Shown: positions 44,654 through 54,193, counted from the stretch's first letter. The stretch is DNA of 64,000 bases from an uncultured Lachnospiraceae bacterium (GCA_947589155.1 CANQBH010000006.1:1-64000), one strand, 5' to 3'. Translations and numbers: made by a program. The notes: generated from the letters alone by a model not told the origin.

Positions 44654-45724
44654 ATGAAGATCGGAATGTTGACCAGCGGAGGAGACTGTCAGGCCTTGAA
44701 CGCGGCAATGCGCGGCGTTGTAAAGGGACTGAGCGAGAATGTGGAGGATCTGGAGGTCTACGGTTTTTTTGACGGATATAAGGGGCTGATCTACGGCAAC
44801 TACCGTCTGTTGGAGAGCAAGGACTTTTCGGGTATCCTGACAAAGGGAGGTACGATCCTCGGATCTTCGCGCCAGCCGTTCAAACTGATGCGGGTGCCGG
44901 ATGAGAACGGATTGGATAAGGTGGAAGCGATGAAATCCACCTACTACAAATTAAATCTGGACTGTCTGGTGATCTTAGGCGGCAACGGCACGCAGAAGAC
45001 CGCGAATCTGCTGCGGGAAGAAGGGCTGAATATCATCCATCTGCCGAAGACGATCGATAACGATATCTACGGTACGGACGTCACCTTTGGTTTCCAGAGC
45101 GCAATCAATGTCGCCTGCAATGCGATCGACTGTATCCACACAACGGCGGCTTCCCATAACCGCGTCTTTATCGTGGAGGTCATGGGACATAAAGTGGGAT
45201 GGCTGACCTTATATGCGGGCGTTGCGTCCGGCGCGGACATTATCCTTCTGCCGGAGATCCCATACGACATCGAAAAGGTGATCGCGGCCATTGACAAGCG
45301 CAAGCACGAAGGCAAAGGATTTACGATCCTTGCGGTTGCGGAAGGCGCGATCTCCAAAGAGGACGCCGCCCTTAGCAAGAAAGAACTCAAGAAAAAACGG
45401 GAGGGATCCATTTATCCGTCCGTTTCCTATGAAATTGCTGCGCTGATCGGCGAGAGGACCGGAGCGGAAGCCAGAGTGACGGTGCCGGGGCATACGCAGC
45501 GCGGCGGCAGCCCGTGCCCGTATGACCGTGTGCTTTGTACGCGGCTTGGCGCGGCGGCGGCGAGTGCGATCCTCGACGAGGACTACGGCTATATGATCGC
45601 GATGGTCAACGGAAAGACAAAGCGCGTGAAACTCGGCGAGGTGGCCGGTAAACTCAAGATGGTGGATCCGGATTGCCAGATGATACAGGAAGCGAAAGAG
45701 ATCGGAATCAGTTTCGGCGATTAG
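44654..45724 (+). CDS. pfkA: 6-phosphofructokinase family protein
   Basis: A 356-residue member of the PFK-A family. MLTSGGDCQALNAAMRG is the N-terminal block; PKTIDNDIYGTD (~130-141) carries the catalytic Asp; HNRVFIVEVMGHKVGWLTLY, LLPEIPYD and PGHTQRGGSPCPYDR are substrate-site blocks. The nucleotide loop reads GGNGTQ (~108) instead of the usual GGDGS, and the position before TIDND is Lys. Gly after Asn is the small residue found in ATP-dependent enzymes, while Lys before TIDND is seen in many pyrophosphate-dependent ones, so the phosphate donor is unclear. GGAGAAAAAG precedes the ATG. Confidence 0.88.
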   Translation: MKIGMLTSGGDCQALNAAMRGVVKGLSENVEDLEVYGFFDGYKGLIYGNYRLLESKDFSGILTKGGTILGSSRQPFKLMRVPDENGLDKVEAMKSTYYKLNLDCLVILGGNGTQKTANLLREEGLNIIHLPKTIDNDIYGTDVTFGFQSAINVACNAIDCIHTTAASHNRVFIVEVMGHKVGWLTLYAGVASGADIILLPEIPYDIEKVIAAIDKRKHEGKGFTILAVAEGAISKEDAALSKKELKKKREGSIYPSVSYEIAALIGERTGAEARVTVPGHTQRGGSPCPYDRVLCTRLGAAAASAILDEDYGYMIAMVNGKTKRVKLGEVAGKLKMVDPDCQMIQEAKEIGISFGD

Positions 45725-45742
45725 AAGTAAGAGGTGCGCGTT

Positions 45743-47329
45743 ATGTCGTATATGGCATTATATCGAAAATTCCGGCCGCAGACGTTCGACGAGGTCAAAG
45801 GGCAGGATCATATCGTGACGGCGCTCCGCAATCAGGTAAAGGCGGAGCGGCTCGGGCACGCCTATCTTTTTACGGGAACCAGAGGGACCGGAAAGACTTC
45901 GGTCGCAAAGATTCTGGCAAAGGCGGTCAACTGCCGCAATCCAATCAACGGAAGCCCGTGCAACGACTGCGATCTCTGCAAAAAGATCAACGACGGGAGC
46001 AGCATGAACGTCTTCGAGATCGACGCGGCTTCCAACAACGGCGTACAGAACATCCGCGACATCATAGAAGAAGTGACGTATGCGCCGACGGAGGGCAGAT
46101 ATAAGGTCTATATCATCGACGAGGTGCATATGCTCTCGGCGGGGGCGTTCGCGGCGCTGCTCAAAACGCTTGAGGAGCCGCCGGCGTATGTGATGTTCAT
46201 TCTTGCGACGACGGACGTACATAAGATACCGATCACGATCCTGTCGCGGTGCCAGCGCTACGATTTCCATCGGATCTCCATAGAAACGATCACGCAGCGT
46301 TTACAGGAATTGATGACGGCGGAGGGCGTGACGGCGGAAGAAAAAGCGCTGCGCTATGTGGCGAAGGCCGGCGACGGTTCCATGCGCGATTCGCTGAGTC
46401 TGCTGGATCAGTGCATTGCCTTTTATATGGGCGAAGATCTGACCTATGACAAGGTCTTAAAAGTTCTGGGCGCGGTAGATCAGGAGATCTTCAGTTCCAT
46501 GCTGCGCACGGTGCTTGCGGGCGACGTCAGCGGCGCGGTATCGCGGCTCGAGGACATGGTCATACAGGGCCGCGACCTTTATCAGTTTGTCGTGGATTTC
46601 ACATGGTATCTGCGCAACCTTATGCTGGTAAAAAGCGATACCGACATGGAGGACGTGCTTGACGTATCCGGCGAGAACATGGAAAAACTCAGGGAAGAAG
46701 CCGGTATGATCGACGACGGCGCCCTGATGCGTTATATCCGCATTTTTTCAGAATTGTCCAATCAGATCCGCTATTCTTCCCAGAAGCGCGTACTGATCGA
46801 GATCGCGCTGATCAAGTTGTGCCGTCCGCAGATGGAACAGGATTACGGCTCGCTGATACAGCGTGTGGAGCAGATGGAAGACGCGCTGAGCAGGGGAAGT
46901 TTTTCCGCGGCAGGCGCCGCTCCGGCGATTCAGGAGAAGCCGCCGGAGCAGAAGAAGATACCGGAAGTCCTGCAGGAGGACGTGGAGAAGTTGTGCCGCA
47001 ACTGGACAAAGATCCGCGCGGGCGCGGCCGGAGCGCTGCGGCAGGCGTTGGCGGCGGCCCATCCGACCGTGGAGAAAAACGGCGAGATGCTGCTGGTCTA
47101 TGACGAGCCGCAGGGGAGCAAGTCGATCCAGAGTTCGCTGCTGGAGGACGAAGGGATCATGGAAGATCTGCAGGATCTGATCGAGGAGCAGATCGGGGTA
47201 CGCGTTCCCGTCCGGATCAAAGTCAACCGGTCGGCGGTGCCGGGCAGCACACTCTATGAAAGCGCAATCGAGCATTTTTCAAGGACTGCGGATATTGATA
47301 TCGAGATAGAAGACGAGGAGGATTTTTGA
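45743..47329 (+). CDS. dnaX: DNA polymerase III subunits gamma and tau
   Basis: About 528 residues. ALYRKFRPQTFDEVKGQDH is the characteristic start; FTGTRGTGKTSVAKI is the Walker A; the zinc-binding cysteines lie in NCRNP and CNDCDLCKK; YIIDEVHMLSAGAFAALLKT is the Walker B and sensor region; and ATTDVHKIPITILSRCQRYDF contains the SRC motif. It loads the sliding clamp. The C-terminal ~150 residues are the tau extension. ATG 45743 follows AAGAGGTG; GTG 45734 is an alternative. It overlaps nothing before it and leads the conserved dnaX-ybaB-recR block. Confidence 0.95.
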   Translation: MSYMALYRKFRPQTFDEVKGQDHIVTALRNQVKAERLGHAYLFTGTRGTGKTSVAKILAKAVNCRNPINGSPCNDCDLCKKINDGSSMNVFEIDAASNNGVQNIRDIIEEVTYAPTEGRYKVYIIDEVHMLSAGAFAALLKTLEEPPAYVMFILATTDVHKIPITILSRCQRYDFHRISIETITQRLQELMTAEGVTAEEKALRYVAKAGDGSMRDSLSLLDQCIAFYMGEDLTYDKVLKVLGAVDQEIFSSMLRTVLAGDVSGAVSRLEDMVIQGRDLYQFVVDFTWYLRNLMLVKSDTDMEDVLDVSGENMEKLREEAGMIDDGALMRYIRIFSELSNQIRYSSQKRVLIEIALIKLCRPQMEQDYGSLIQRVEQMEDALSRGSFSAAGAAPAIQEKPPEQKKIPEVLQEDVEKLCRNWTKIRAGAAGALRQALAAAHPTVEKNGEMLLVYDEPQGSKSIQSSLLEDEGIMEDLQDLIEEQIGVRVPVRIKVNRSAVPGSTLYESAIEHFSRTADIDIEIEDEEDF

Positions 47330-47331
47330 AT

Positions 47332-47676
47332 ATGGCGAAGCGAGGAGGATTCCCGGGCGGTATGCCGGGAAACATGAATCAGTTAATGAAACAGGCGCAG
47401 AAGATGCAGCGGCAGATGGAAGAAGCCGGTAAGGCGCTGGAGGAGGAGGAGATCACGGCCTCCGCCGGAGGCGGCGCGGTGGAAGTCACCGTATCCGGGA
47501 AAAAAGAGATCACGAAGATCAAACTTTCGCAGGAAGTAGTGGATCCGGACGACGTGGAGATGCTGGAGGATCTGGTCATGGCGGCGGTCAACGAAGCGCT
47601 CCGTCAGATGGACGAAAAAACGCAGGCGTCCATGGCAAGGATCACGGGAGGCATGGGCGGAGGATTTCCGTTTTAG
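47332..47676 (+). CDS. ybaB: YbaB/EbfC-family nucleoid-associated protein
   Basis: A 114-residue DNA-binding protein. After a Gly/Met-rich start (GGFPGGMPGNMNQLMKQAQK), residues form the family's helix, then SAGGGAVEVTVSGKKEITKI and DPDDVEMLEDLVMAAVNEAL. Homologues form dimers shaped like tweezers that bind DNA. ATG 47332, preceded by GAGGAGGA, is preferred to TTG 47326. It starts three bases after dnaX and sits before recR, the usual order in Firmicutes. Confidence 0.95.
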   Translation: MAKRGGFPGGMPGNMNQLMKQAQKMQRQMEEAGKALEEEEITASAGGGAVEVTVSGKKEITKIKLSQEVVDPDDVEMLEDLVMAAVNEALRQMDEKTQASMARITGGMGGGFPF

Positions 47677-47686
47677 GTAAAGGCGC

Positions 47687-48283
47687 ATGGAATATTACAG
47701 CAAGCAAATTTCAAACCTGATCGCCGAACTTTCCTCGCTTCCCGGGATCGGGGCAAAGTCGGCGCAGCGTCTGGCGTTCCATATCCTGAACATGCCGGAA
47801 GAAGAAGTCGGCAGGCTTTCGTCCGTCATGGTGGAAGCACGTCATAACGTGCATTACTGCAAGCACTGTTTTTCGCTGACGGACGACGAGGTCTGCCCGA
47901 TCTGCGCAAATCCGGCGCGGGATCATAAAACGATCATGGTCGTCGAGGACACCCGCGATCTGGCGGCCTATGAGAAGACCGGAAAATATACGGGCGTCTA
48001 TCATGTGCTCCACGGCGCGATATCGCCGATGCAGGGGATCGGCCCGGCGGATATCAAGTTAAAAGAACTGATCCAGCGTTTGCAGGACGAGGTCGACGAG
48101 GTCATTATCGCGACCAATTCCAGTCTTGAGGGAGAGACCACGGCCATGTATATCAGCAAACTCATCAAGCCAAGCGGTATCAAGGTCTCGCGGATCGCAA
48201 GCGGCGTGCCGGTAGGCGGCGATCTGGAATATATCGACGAAGTGACGCTGCTGCGCGCGTTGGAAGGGCGGACGGAGTTATAG
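47687..48283 (+). CDS. recR: Recombination protein RecR
   Basis: A 198-residue protein of normal length. [20 protein letters not shown] is the helix-hairpin-helix; [16 protein letters not shown] is the four-Cys zinc finger; [16 protein letters not shown] starts the Toprim domain with its Glu; and [14 protein letters not shown] and [14 protein letters not shown] complete it. RecR works with RecO to load RecA at gaps. GTAAAGG precedes the ATG. No terminator was recognised in the 80 bases after it. Confidence 0.96.
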   Translation: MEYYSKQISNLIAELSSLPGIGAKSAQRLAFHILNMPEEEVGRLSSVMVEARHNVHYCKHCFSLTDDEVCPICANPARDHKTIMVVEDTRDLAAYEKTGKYTGVYHVLHGAISPMQGIGPADIKLKELIQRLQDEVDEVIIATNSSLEGETTAMYISKLIKPSGIKVSRIASGVPVGGDLEYIDEVTLLRALEGRTEL

Positions 48284-48363
48284 CGTAAAAACCGCGTCAA
48301 TTTCCCCGTTCCTACAAATTTCGCAATATCATCGTGCTATCCTGAAGAAAAAAGGAGGGCATT

Positions 48364-49587
48364 ATGATAGAAATAGTAAAGGAACCGAGACCGATGGAAG
48401 AAGAACCGGATTACGCGCCGAAAAACGTCAAGCAGATCGGAACGCTGCAGGGAGACACCGTTGTTTACATAGAGGATTACGTGTACCGCTTTCTGCACAG
48501 CGATACCAGAAAAAAAGAACGGCAGGTCTTTGTTTTTCTGGGCGGGATCCGCACCTGCAATGAAAAAAAGCGGATCTTCATCCGCGGCGCGCTGGAACTT
48601 GAGGAGATCAGTTACGGCGGTTTTATGCCGGTGTTTTCCGACGATATGTGGGATCAGATCTACCGCCTCACCAGAGAGTATTTTCCGGAGCAGGTCGTCG
48701 TCGGCTGGGCGATGCAGAGCATGGGGACGCAGAAAAAAGAGGAGCCGGAACTGGAGAAGATCTCCAAACGGCATTTTCCGGAAGGGCACGGCAACGTTTT
48801 GCTGTACGACGCCTACGGCGACTGGGAAACGATGTATCTTTCGCAGAAGGACGGGCTGGAGGCTCTGCCGGGATTTTTGGTCTACTATGAAAAGAATACG
48901 GCCATGAGCGATTATCTGAGCGCTTACCATGCAAAGAAGGAAGACGGGGAAGCGGAAGAACAGAAAGCGTATCCGGAGCGGTTCTGCGTGCATGACGAGA
49001 TGAAATACAAAGAAGAAGTCCGGCAGGATACGGAGGCGATGGCGCGCTACCGCGCCTATGTCAACGGCGGCGGGCGAAGCAAAAAGCCGCGGGTGGCGAT
49101 GTCCATCGCTTTGGTGGCGGCAATGCTCTTATGCGGCGTGCTGATCCAGAATTATGCAAAACTTTCCGATATGCAGCAGACGGTAGAGACCCTGTCACGG
49201 CAGAAGGCGCAGGCGGAAGAAGAAGATAAGAAGACCGATATCGTGCAGGAGACGATCAGCAAAGCGGCGACGGAACTGGCGCAAAAGGACGGCGATAGCG
49301 GACAGGGCGCGCAGGAGAGCGTCAGCGGACAGACGGCGCAGGCGGACGACGGCGGGAACGGACAAGGCGCGCAGGAAACGGCTGCGGCCGCGCTGCCGCA
49401 GGAACAGGCCGTTCCGGAAAATCCGTATCTTCAGCAGGGCTATTATATCGTGGAGCAGGGAGACAAACTGACGGACATCAGCCGCAGGATCTACGGGACG
49501 GAAGACAAGGTCGCGGAGATCTGCCAATACAACAATATCGCGGACATGGACCACATCTGTACGGGAGACAAACTGTTACTGCCTTAA
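48364..49587 (+). CDS. LysM protein with an MPN-like N-terminal domain and one membrane helix
   Basis: A 407-residue protein. Residues ~20-190 look like an MPN/JAB fold: an early VVYIEDYVYRFL strand, a GG, a second IRGALELEEI strand, and QVVVGWAMQSMG, which matches the VVGWxHSHP block but without its His residues, so it would lack metal-dependent peptidase activity. This assignment is inference. A membrane helix lies at ~243-260. A Gln/Ala/Gly-rich linker and a C-terminal LysM domain (~358-407, YIVEQGDKLTDISRRIYG) follow, placing the LysM in the cell wall. An AAAGGAGG ribosome site precedes the ATG. Function is unknown; it may link a cytosolic partner to peptidoglycan. Confidence 0.78.
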   Translation: MIEIVKEPRPMEEEPDYAPKNVKQIGTLQGDTVVYIEDYVYRFLHSDTRKKERQVFVFLGGIRTCNEKKRIFIRGALELEEISYGGFMPVFSDDMWDQIYRLTREYFPEQVVVGWAMQSMGTQKKEEPELEKISKRHFPEGHGNVLLYDAYGDWETMYLSQKDGLEALPGFLVYYEKNTAMSDYLSAYHAKKEDGEAEEQKAYPERFCVHDEMKYKEEVRQDTEAMARYRAYVNGGGRSKKPRVAMSIALVAAMLLCGVLIQNYAKLSDMQQTVETLSRQKAQAEEEDKKTDIVQETISKAATELAQKDGDSGQGAQESVSGQTAQADDGGNGQGAQETAAAALPQEQAVPENPYLQQGYYIVEQGDKLTDISRRIYGTEDKVAEICQYNNIADMDHICTGDKLLLP

Positions 49588-49611
49588 GTTTTGGCGGGAA
49601 TGATCCGAAAT
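49585..49611 (+). promoter_or_regulatory. Probable SigD (sigma-28) promoter for the FliK-like gene
   Basis: TAAG (49585-49588), 15 bases, then TCCGAAAT (49604-49611) resembles TAAA-N15-GCCGATAT, with fewer matches than the flagellin promoter. It lies 30 bases before the ATG at 49641 and overlaps the previous stop codon. Confidence 0.5.
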
Positions 49612-49640
49612 ATGTAATAGTTAAGTGCAGGAGGCGGGAT

Positions 49641-52600
49641 ATGCAGATCGACAGACTTCGGATCATGGACGTTGTGCAAAAAGACAATACGAGGGAAACG
49701 GAAGGATCATTTTCTGATACCGGAGCGACTTCCGCCGTGAGAGATCAGGCGGGGGAACTGCGGGCGATTCAGATCGATGATCCTTTTTATCATAAGGAAG
49801 GACTGCGGGAGCAGACGGTTAGCGAGGGGCTAGAAAAGCAGCTGAGAAGCGGGATGTCCGCGGCGCAGCGCAGGAACGGCATGGCGGTCTATACCCAGAC
49901 GACGTCGGAGCGCGATCTCCGAAAAATGGCGGAGGAAGGCTTCGACCCCATGGAGATGGATACGCATACGATCGTGACGGTGACGGACAGGATCAAAGTC
50001 GCGCTGGCCAAGGGAGGCGCGGATATCTCCGCCATGGGCGGCGTTTCGGACGCGGTTGCGGAAGAACTTTCGGGAAGCCGTCTGGAGGCCGGACGTCTGG
50101 AAGCGGCGATAGAAGGCCGCGATCTTCCCGCGGATGAATCCTGTATGGAAGAAGCGATGACGGCGGTCAGGAAAGTGGAGGAACTCCCTTCGGAAGTATC
50201 GGAGGAGAGCGCGCGCTATCTTCTGCATAACGAACTGGAACCGACGATCGGCAATCTCTATCAGGCCAGTTACGCCACGGGCAGCGGGGAAACGGAAAAG
50301 GCTGCCGTAAAACCAATGCCGGAGATTCCGGAGGAACTGCGGGCGCAGATGGAGGACGTGATACGGGCGGCCGGACAGGAAGTGACGGAGGAGAGCATAG
50401 AGAACTGCCGGTGGCTTTTGGAGAACAGGATTCCCGTCACGCCGGACAATCTGAACTATCTTTCCCGCTTAAAAGAAACGGAACTGGTCACGGATCCGCA
50501 GGAGACGGCGGAGCGGATCGCCGACGCCGTGGCGGAGGGAAAGCGGCCGGAAGACGCGTTAATGATACCGGAATACGATCTGGCGGCGAAGGCGAGAAAG
50601 ATCGTGGAGGACGTCCTGCGGCTCAGTGAAAACGGCGATCTTTCCGATTTGAAGGCGCGCAGAACCATAGAGGAAGCGCGGCTGCTGATGAGCGTGGAAG
50701 CGAATTACCGGCTGTTAAAACAGGGGATCGCGATCGACGTAATGCCGATGGAAGACGTCGTGGAGGCGTTAAAGAAGCAGGAGGAGGAACTTCTCAAGGC
50801 GCAGGTCGCCGTTGAGGACGAGACGCAGACCGAGCAGAACGGCGAGCGCTGCGTTTCATTCTTCCGTCAGACGGAGGAACTGGCGCAGATGCCGGCGGCG
50901 GCGCTCGGCAGGATAAAAAATGCAGCGGACGCTACGATCGGGGAACTGCTTGAAACGGCGCGGCCGTTAAAGGACGCTTTTGAAGCGGCAAACGAGAGGT
51001 ATGAGACCATGCGGACGCAGATCCGGACGGATCTGGGCGATTCCATGAAAAAAGCGTTCGCCAACGTGGACGATATCCTTGCGGATCTGGGCATGGATCT
51101 TTCCGAGGCCAACCGCCGCGCGGTGCGGATCCTTGCATACAATCAGACGGAACTGACGCCGGAAAACATTCTCAGGATCAAAGCGCAGGATGCGCAGGTG
51201 CAGAAACTTTTCAAATCCATGACGCCGTCCGTCGTGACGGATATGATCCGCGCGGGAGAGAATCCGCTGGATCGCTCGATCGGGGAACTGACGGATATGG
51301 CGCAGCAGTTCGGCGAAGGAAAAGACGACGGAGAGAGCGCCGAGGATTTTGCAAAATTCCTCTGGAAAGCGGAGCAAAACGGGGAACTCACGCCGGAGCA
51401 GCGCGAGAGTTATATCGGAATCTACCGCCTGATCCATCAGGTGGAAAAAGGCGACGGGGCGGCGATCGGCGCGCTGATGGCGCAGGGAGCGGAAGTGACG
51501 CTGCGGAATTTGATGACGGCCGTCCGCTCGGGAAAGCGCACCGGACGGGAATATGCCGTGGACGATTCCTTCGGCGGCCTTTCCGACCTGCGGCGGGCAT
51601 TGTCCGTTACCGAACAGATCGAGGCGGCGTATCAGAAAGACTGCCTGAGCGAAGCGGGACGGGAAATGACGCCGGTCAAGATGATGCGTTTTGAGTCGGA
51701 AGACGCTTATATGGAAATGAGTCCGGAGCAATTCAGGGACAGTCTTGTAAGTATGAACGACATACCCGAGGTGGCAGAGCAGGAAGAAGCAGTTGAGGAA
51801 GCGTACTACCGGCAGAAAAGGGAAGAACTGGGACGGGCGCTTGCCAGCGAGGAGCAGGCGTATGAGATACTGGAACGTTACGATCTGCCGGAGACACCTG
51901 CGTTCCTTCAGGGAATCAGCGAGATGCTCTATGACAGGAACCGGATCTACCGCAATCTCAACCGCTATGCGAAAGACGGGCGGGACGAAAGCGGCGAAAC
52001 GACGATCAGCGATCTGATGGAAGACCTGATCGAGGATTTTGGCGAGGCGCTCAAGACGCCGGAAGATATGGCGGAAGCGCAGCGTCGCCTGGAGGAGACC
52101 GCGGAGAACGTCATGAAGAATATGCTGGTGGAAAAGGACGTCGCTTCGATCGATCTGCGCGGCATGAAACTGGTACTGACGCAGATCAAGGCGATGGGGC
52201 AGATGTCGGAACGAAGCAGCACCTATCATCTTCCGATCATTGTCGAGGATCAGATTGGGAATCTGACGCTGAAGATCGTAAACGGCGAGGACAAAAAAGG
52301 TCTGGTGGACGTTGCAATGGACATGGAGGCAACGGGAAGCGTCCGGTCTTCCTTCCGATATGAAAAAGGCGGGCTGTCCGGCGAACTTTCGTTTGCGCGG
52401 CAGGACGTTCTGGAAAAGCTCGCGGCGCAGAAAGAGCAGCTGGCGGAACGCATGGAAAGGGAAACGGGGCTTTCGGTATCGCTTTCCTTTGCATGGGACA
52501 AGCAGACACAAGCGTCAGGGGTGTATTTTGGCGAAGAAGGAACGCTTGCGGATGAAAGCGGGCGTACAGCGGATACGGAGGATATTTCCACGAAGGCGCT

Positions 52601-52652
52601 TTACGGCGCGGCAAGAAGTTTTATCGGCGCGCTGACGGAGATTCTTTCTTAA
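49641..52652 (+). CDS. Large flagellar-cluster protein, DUF6240-like, FliK-like C-terminus
   Basis: A 1003-residue soluble, acidic, Glu/Ala-rich protein without membrane segments, mostly helical. It recalls the DUF6240 family found next to flagellar genes in Lachnospiraceae (name from memory). Repeated elements of the form ExLPxxVxEE / NxxPxTxxNL occur along it, for example EPTIGNLYQAS, RIPVTPDNLNYL and ELTPENILRI, suggesting repeated units. The last ~110 residues (LPIIVEDQIGNLTLKIVNGE, then a region with LSFARQDVLEKLAAQ) resemble the C-terminal domain of hook-length control protein FliK. With a SigD-like promoter and flagellin next, a flagellar assembly role is likely but unproven. Confidence 0.7.
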   Translation: MQIDRLRIMDVVQKDNTRETEGSFSDTGATSAVRDQAGELRAIQIDDPFYHKEGLREQTVSEGLEKQLRSGMSAAQRRNGMAVYTQTTSERDLRKMAEEGFDPMEMDTHTIVTVTDRIKVALAKGGADISAMGGVSDAVAEELSGSRLEAGRLEAAIEGRDLPADESCMEEAMTAVRKVEELPSEVSEESARYLLHNELEPTIGNLYQASYATGSGETEKAAVKPMPEIPEELRAQMEDVIRAAGQEVTEESIENCRWLLENRIPVTPDNLNYLSRLKETELVTDPQETAERIADAVAEGKRPEDALMIPEYDLAAKARKIVEDVLRLSENGDLSDLKARRTIEEARLLMSVEANYRLLKQGIAIDVMPMEDVVEALKKQEEELLKAQVAVEDETQTEQNGERCVSFFRQTEELAQMPAAALGRIKNAADATIGELLETARPLKDAFEAANERYETMRTQIRTDLGDSMKKAFANVDDILADLGMDLSEANRRAVRILAYNQTELTPENILRIKAQDAQVQKLFKSMTPSVVTDMIRAGENPLDRSIGELTDMAQQFGEGKDDGESAEDFAKFLWKAEQNGELTPEQRESYIGIYRLIHQVEKGDGAAIGALMAQGAEVTLRNLMTAVRSGKRTGREYAVDDSFGGLSDLRRALSVTEQIEAAYQKDCLSEAGREMTPVKMMRFESEDAYMEMSPEQFRDSLVSMNDIPEVAEQEEAVEEAYYRQKREELGRALASEEQAYEILERYDLPETPAFLQGISEMLYDRNRIYRNLNRYAKDGRDESGETTISDLMEDLIEDFGEALKTPEDMAEAQRRLEETAENVMKNMLVEKDVASIDLRGMKLVLTQIKAMGQMSERSSTYHLPIIVEDQIGNLTLKIVNGEDKKGLVDVAMDMEATGSVRSSFRYEKGGLSGELSFARQDVLEKLAAQKEQLAERMERETGLSVSLSFAWDKQTQASGVYFGEEGTLADESGRTADTEDISTKALYGAARSFIGALTEILS

Positions 52653-52658
52653 ATGCGT

Positions 52659-52684
52659 TAAAAAAAAGAAAAGAAGGCCGATAT
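52659..52684 (+). promoter_or_regulatory. SigD (sigma-28) promoter for flagellin
   Basis: TAAA (52659-52662), 14 bases, then a perfect GCCGATAT (52677-52684) matches the consensus for flagellar sigma factor SigD. It lies about 75 bases before the flagellin ATG, leaving a 5' leader with the ribosome site AGCGAGGT. Confidence 0.88.
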
Positions 52685-52757
52685 AAATAATATGACAGGG
52701 ATCGTCTGATTACCGCACGGATGCAAGGCATGATACGACAAGAAGCGAGGTAACGGT

Positions 52758-54188
52758 ATGAGGATCAATAATAATATTTCGGCGGTCATTACCAATAAAC
52801 AACTGCTTGGGACGGAAGGTTCTCTGGCGGAGTCCATGGAACGCCTTTCTTCCGGATTAAAGATCAATCACGCATATGATAATCCTTCGGGAATGGCCAT
52901 CGCGGGCAAGATCAGGGCGCAGATACAGGGCCTCGATCAGGCGTCGCGCAATTCAGCCGACGGAAGCAGCGTGCTGCAGATCGTCGACGGCGCGCTCTCC
53001 GAAGTGACCAATATGGTACAAAGGATGCGCGAACTGGCGGTGCAGGCGGCAAACGGAATCAACGAACAGGACGAAAAAGATTCGATCCAGAAAGAGATCG
53101 CCTCTCTGCGGGATGAGATCGGCCGCATTTCCGCAACAACGGAGTTTAATACAAAAAGCCTTCTGGACGGCTCTTTGGACGCCAGAGTCTATCCGTCTCA
53201 GGACAGTCTGGATCTGATCTCCAGAATTTCCGTTTCGGACTCTGTGACGGAAGGCGTCTATGCGTTTACCGTAGATCAGGCCGCAACGCAGCCGGAACTC
53301 AAACTGGCGGATTCTGTGAATATGCTGATCGGGCACGACGCGACGTTCGATCTGAACGGTGAAAAGATCGAGATCACGGCGGACATGACCAAAGAAGAAG
53401 TCTACGAGGCGCTCCGAATCGGCGCGGAGCACGCGGACTGTACGATGGAAGCGGATATGAACGCGGATTCCGAGATCGTCTTCCGCTCCAACCAATACGG
53501 CGCGCACGCGGAAGTCACGCTGGCATACTATTCCGAAGACGACGCGTTTAACGCAGCGTTCGGCGCCGGCGGGATCCCGAACCTCAAAGAAGATCCGGAG
53601 GCGGAACCGGTCGTGGACGTCGGTACAAACGCGGTCGTTACGCTGGGTGACGGCTTTGGGAAAAACGCCACCGTCGCCTATGAGGGCAACCGGATCAAGA
53701 TCTCGGACGTGAACGGATTTCAGATGGATCTGCTGCTTCAGGCGGGCTATACGAGCGCGGATCCGATCTCTCTGGAAGTGACGGATATCGGCATTATGGA
53801 TCTGCAGGTCGGCGCGAACAAAGGACAGACCATGCAGGTGCGTATTCCGGCCATGGACGCCGAGAGCCTCTATCTTGACACGGTGAACGTAAGCACCGTT
53901 CACGGAGCAAAGGACGCGTTGAACCGTCTGGACGAAGTGCTGGATAAGGTGAGCAGCGTGCGTTCCCAGATCGGCGCGTATGAGAACCGTCTGGATTATA
54001 CCACGACGTCACTGGATGAAACAGAAGAAAATATGACGGAGGCGCTTTCACGGATCGAAGACGTGGATATGGCCGAGGAAATGGTTGAATACACAAAGGA
54101 TAACGTTTTGGAGCAGGCGGGCACCAGCGCGCTGGCGCAGGCGAACGAACTGCCGGAACTGGCGCTGCAGCTTTTGGGTAACAGGTGA
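52758..54188 (+). CDS. hag: Flagellin
   Basis: A 476-residue flagellin. The N-terminus (MRINNNISAVITNKQLLGTE, then ERLSSGLKINHAYDNPSGMA) and C-terminus (IEDVDMAEEMVEYTKDNVL and a final LALQLLGNR) are the conserved D0/D1 helices that build the filament. The middle, residues ~150-380, is a variable, acidic, beta-rich outer domain. No cleaved signal is present, as expected for export by the flagellar type III system. A SigD promoter drives it. The next gene encodes a FliS-like chaperone that would bind its C-terminus. Confidence 0.96.
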   Translation: MRINNNISAVITNKQLLGTEGSLAESMERLSSGLKINHAYDNPSGMAIAGKIRAQIQGLDQASRNSADGSSVLQIVDGALSEVTNMVQRMRELAVQAANGINEQDEKDSIQKEIASLRDEIGRISATTEFNTKSLLDGSLDARVYPSQDSLDLISRISVSDSVTEGVYAFTVDQAATQPELKLADSVNMLIGHDATFDLNGEKIEITADMTKEEVYEALRIGAEHADCTMEADMNADSEIVFRSNQYGAHAEVTLAYYSEDDAFNAAFGAGGIPNLKEDPEAEPVVDVGTNAVVTLGDGFGKNATVAYEGNRIKISDVNGFQMDLLLQAGYTSADPISLEVTDIGIMDLQVGANKGQTMQVRIPAMDAESLYLDTVNVSTVHGAKDALNRLDEVLDKVSSVRSQIGAYENRLDYTTTSLDETEENMTEALSRIEDVDMAEEMVEYTKDNVLEQAGTSALAQANELPELALQLLGNR

Positions 54189-54193
54189 TTGGA

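Noticed and set aside
50967..52511. A 514-codon open frame antisense to the FliK-like gene
   Set aside because: Long antisense frames are common in G+C-rich coding DNA; its protein is His/Arg/Leu-rich with no domain, and it spans a well-supported gene.
52953..53903. A 316-codon open frame antisense to flagellin
   Set aside because: Shadow of the flagellin gene; no similarity and no promoter or ribosome site.
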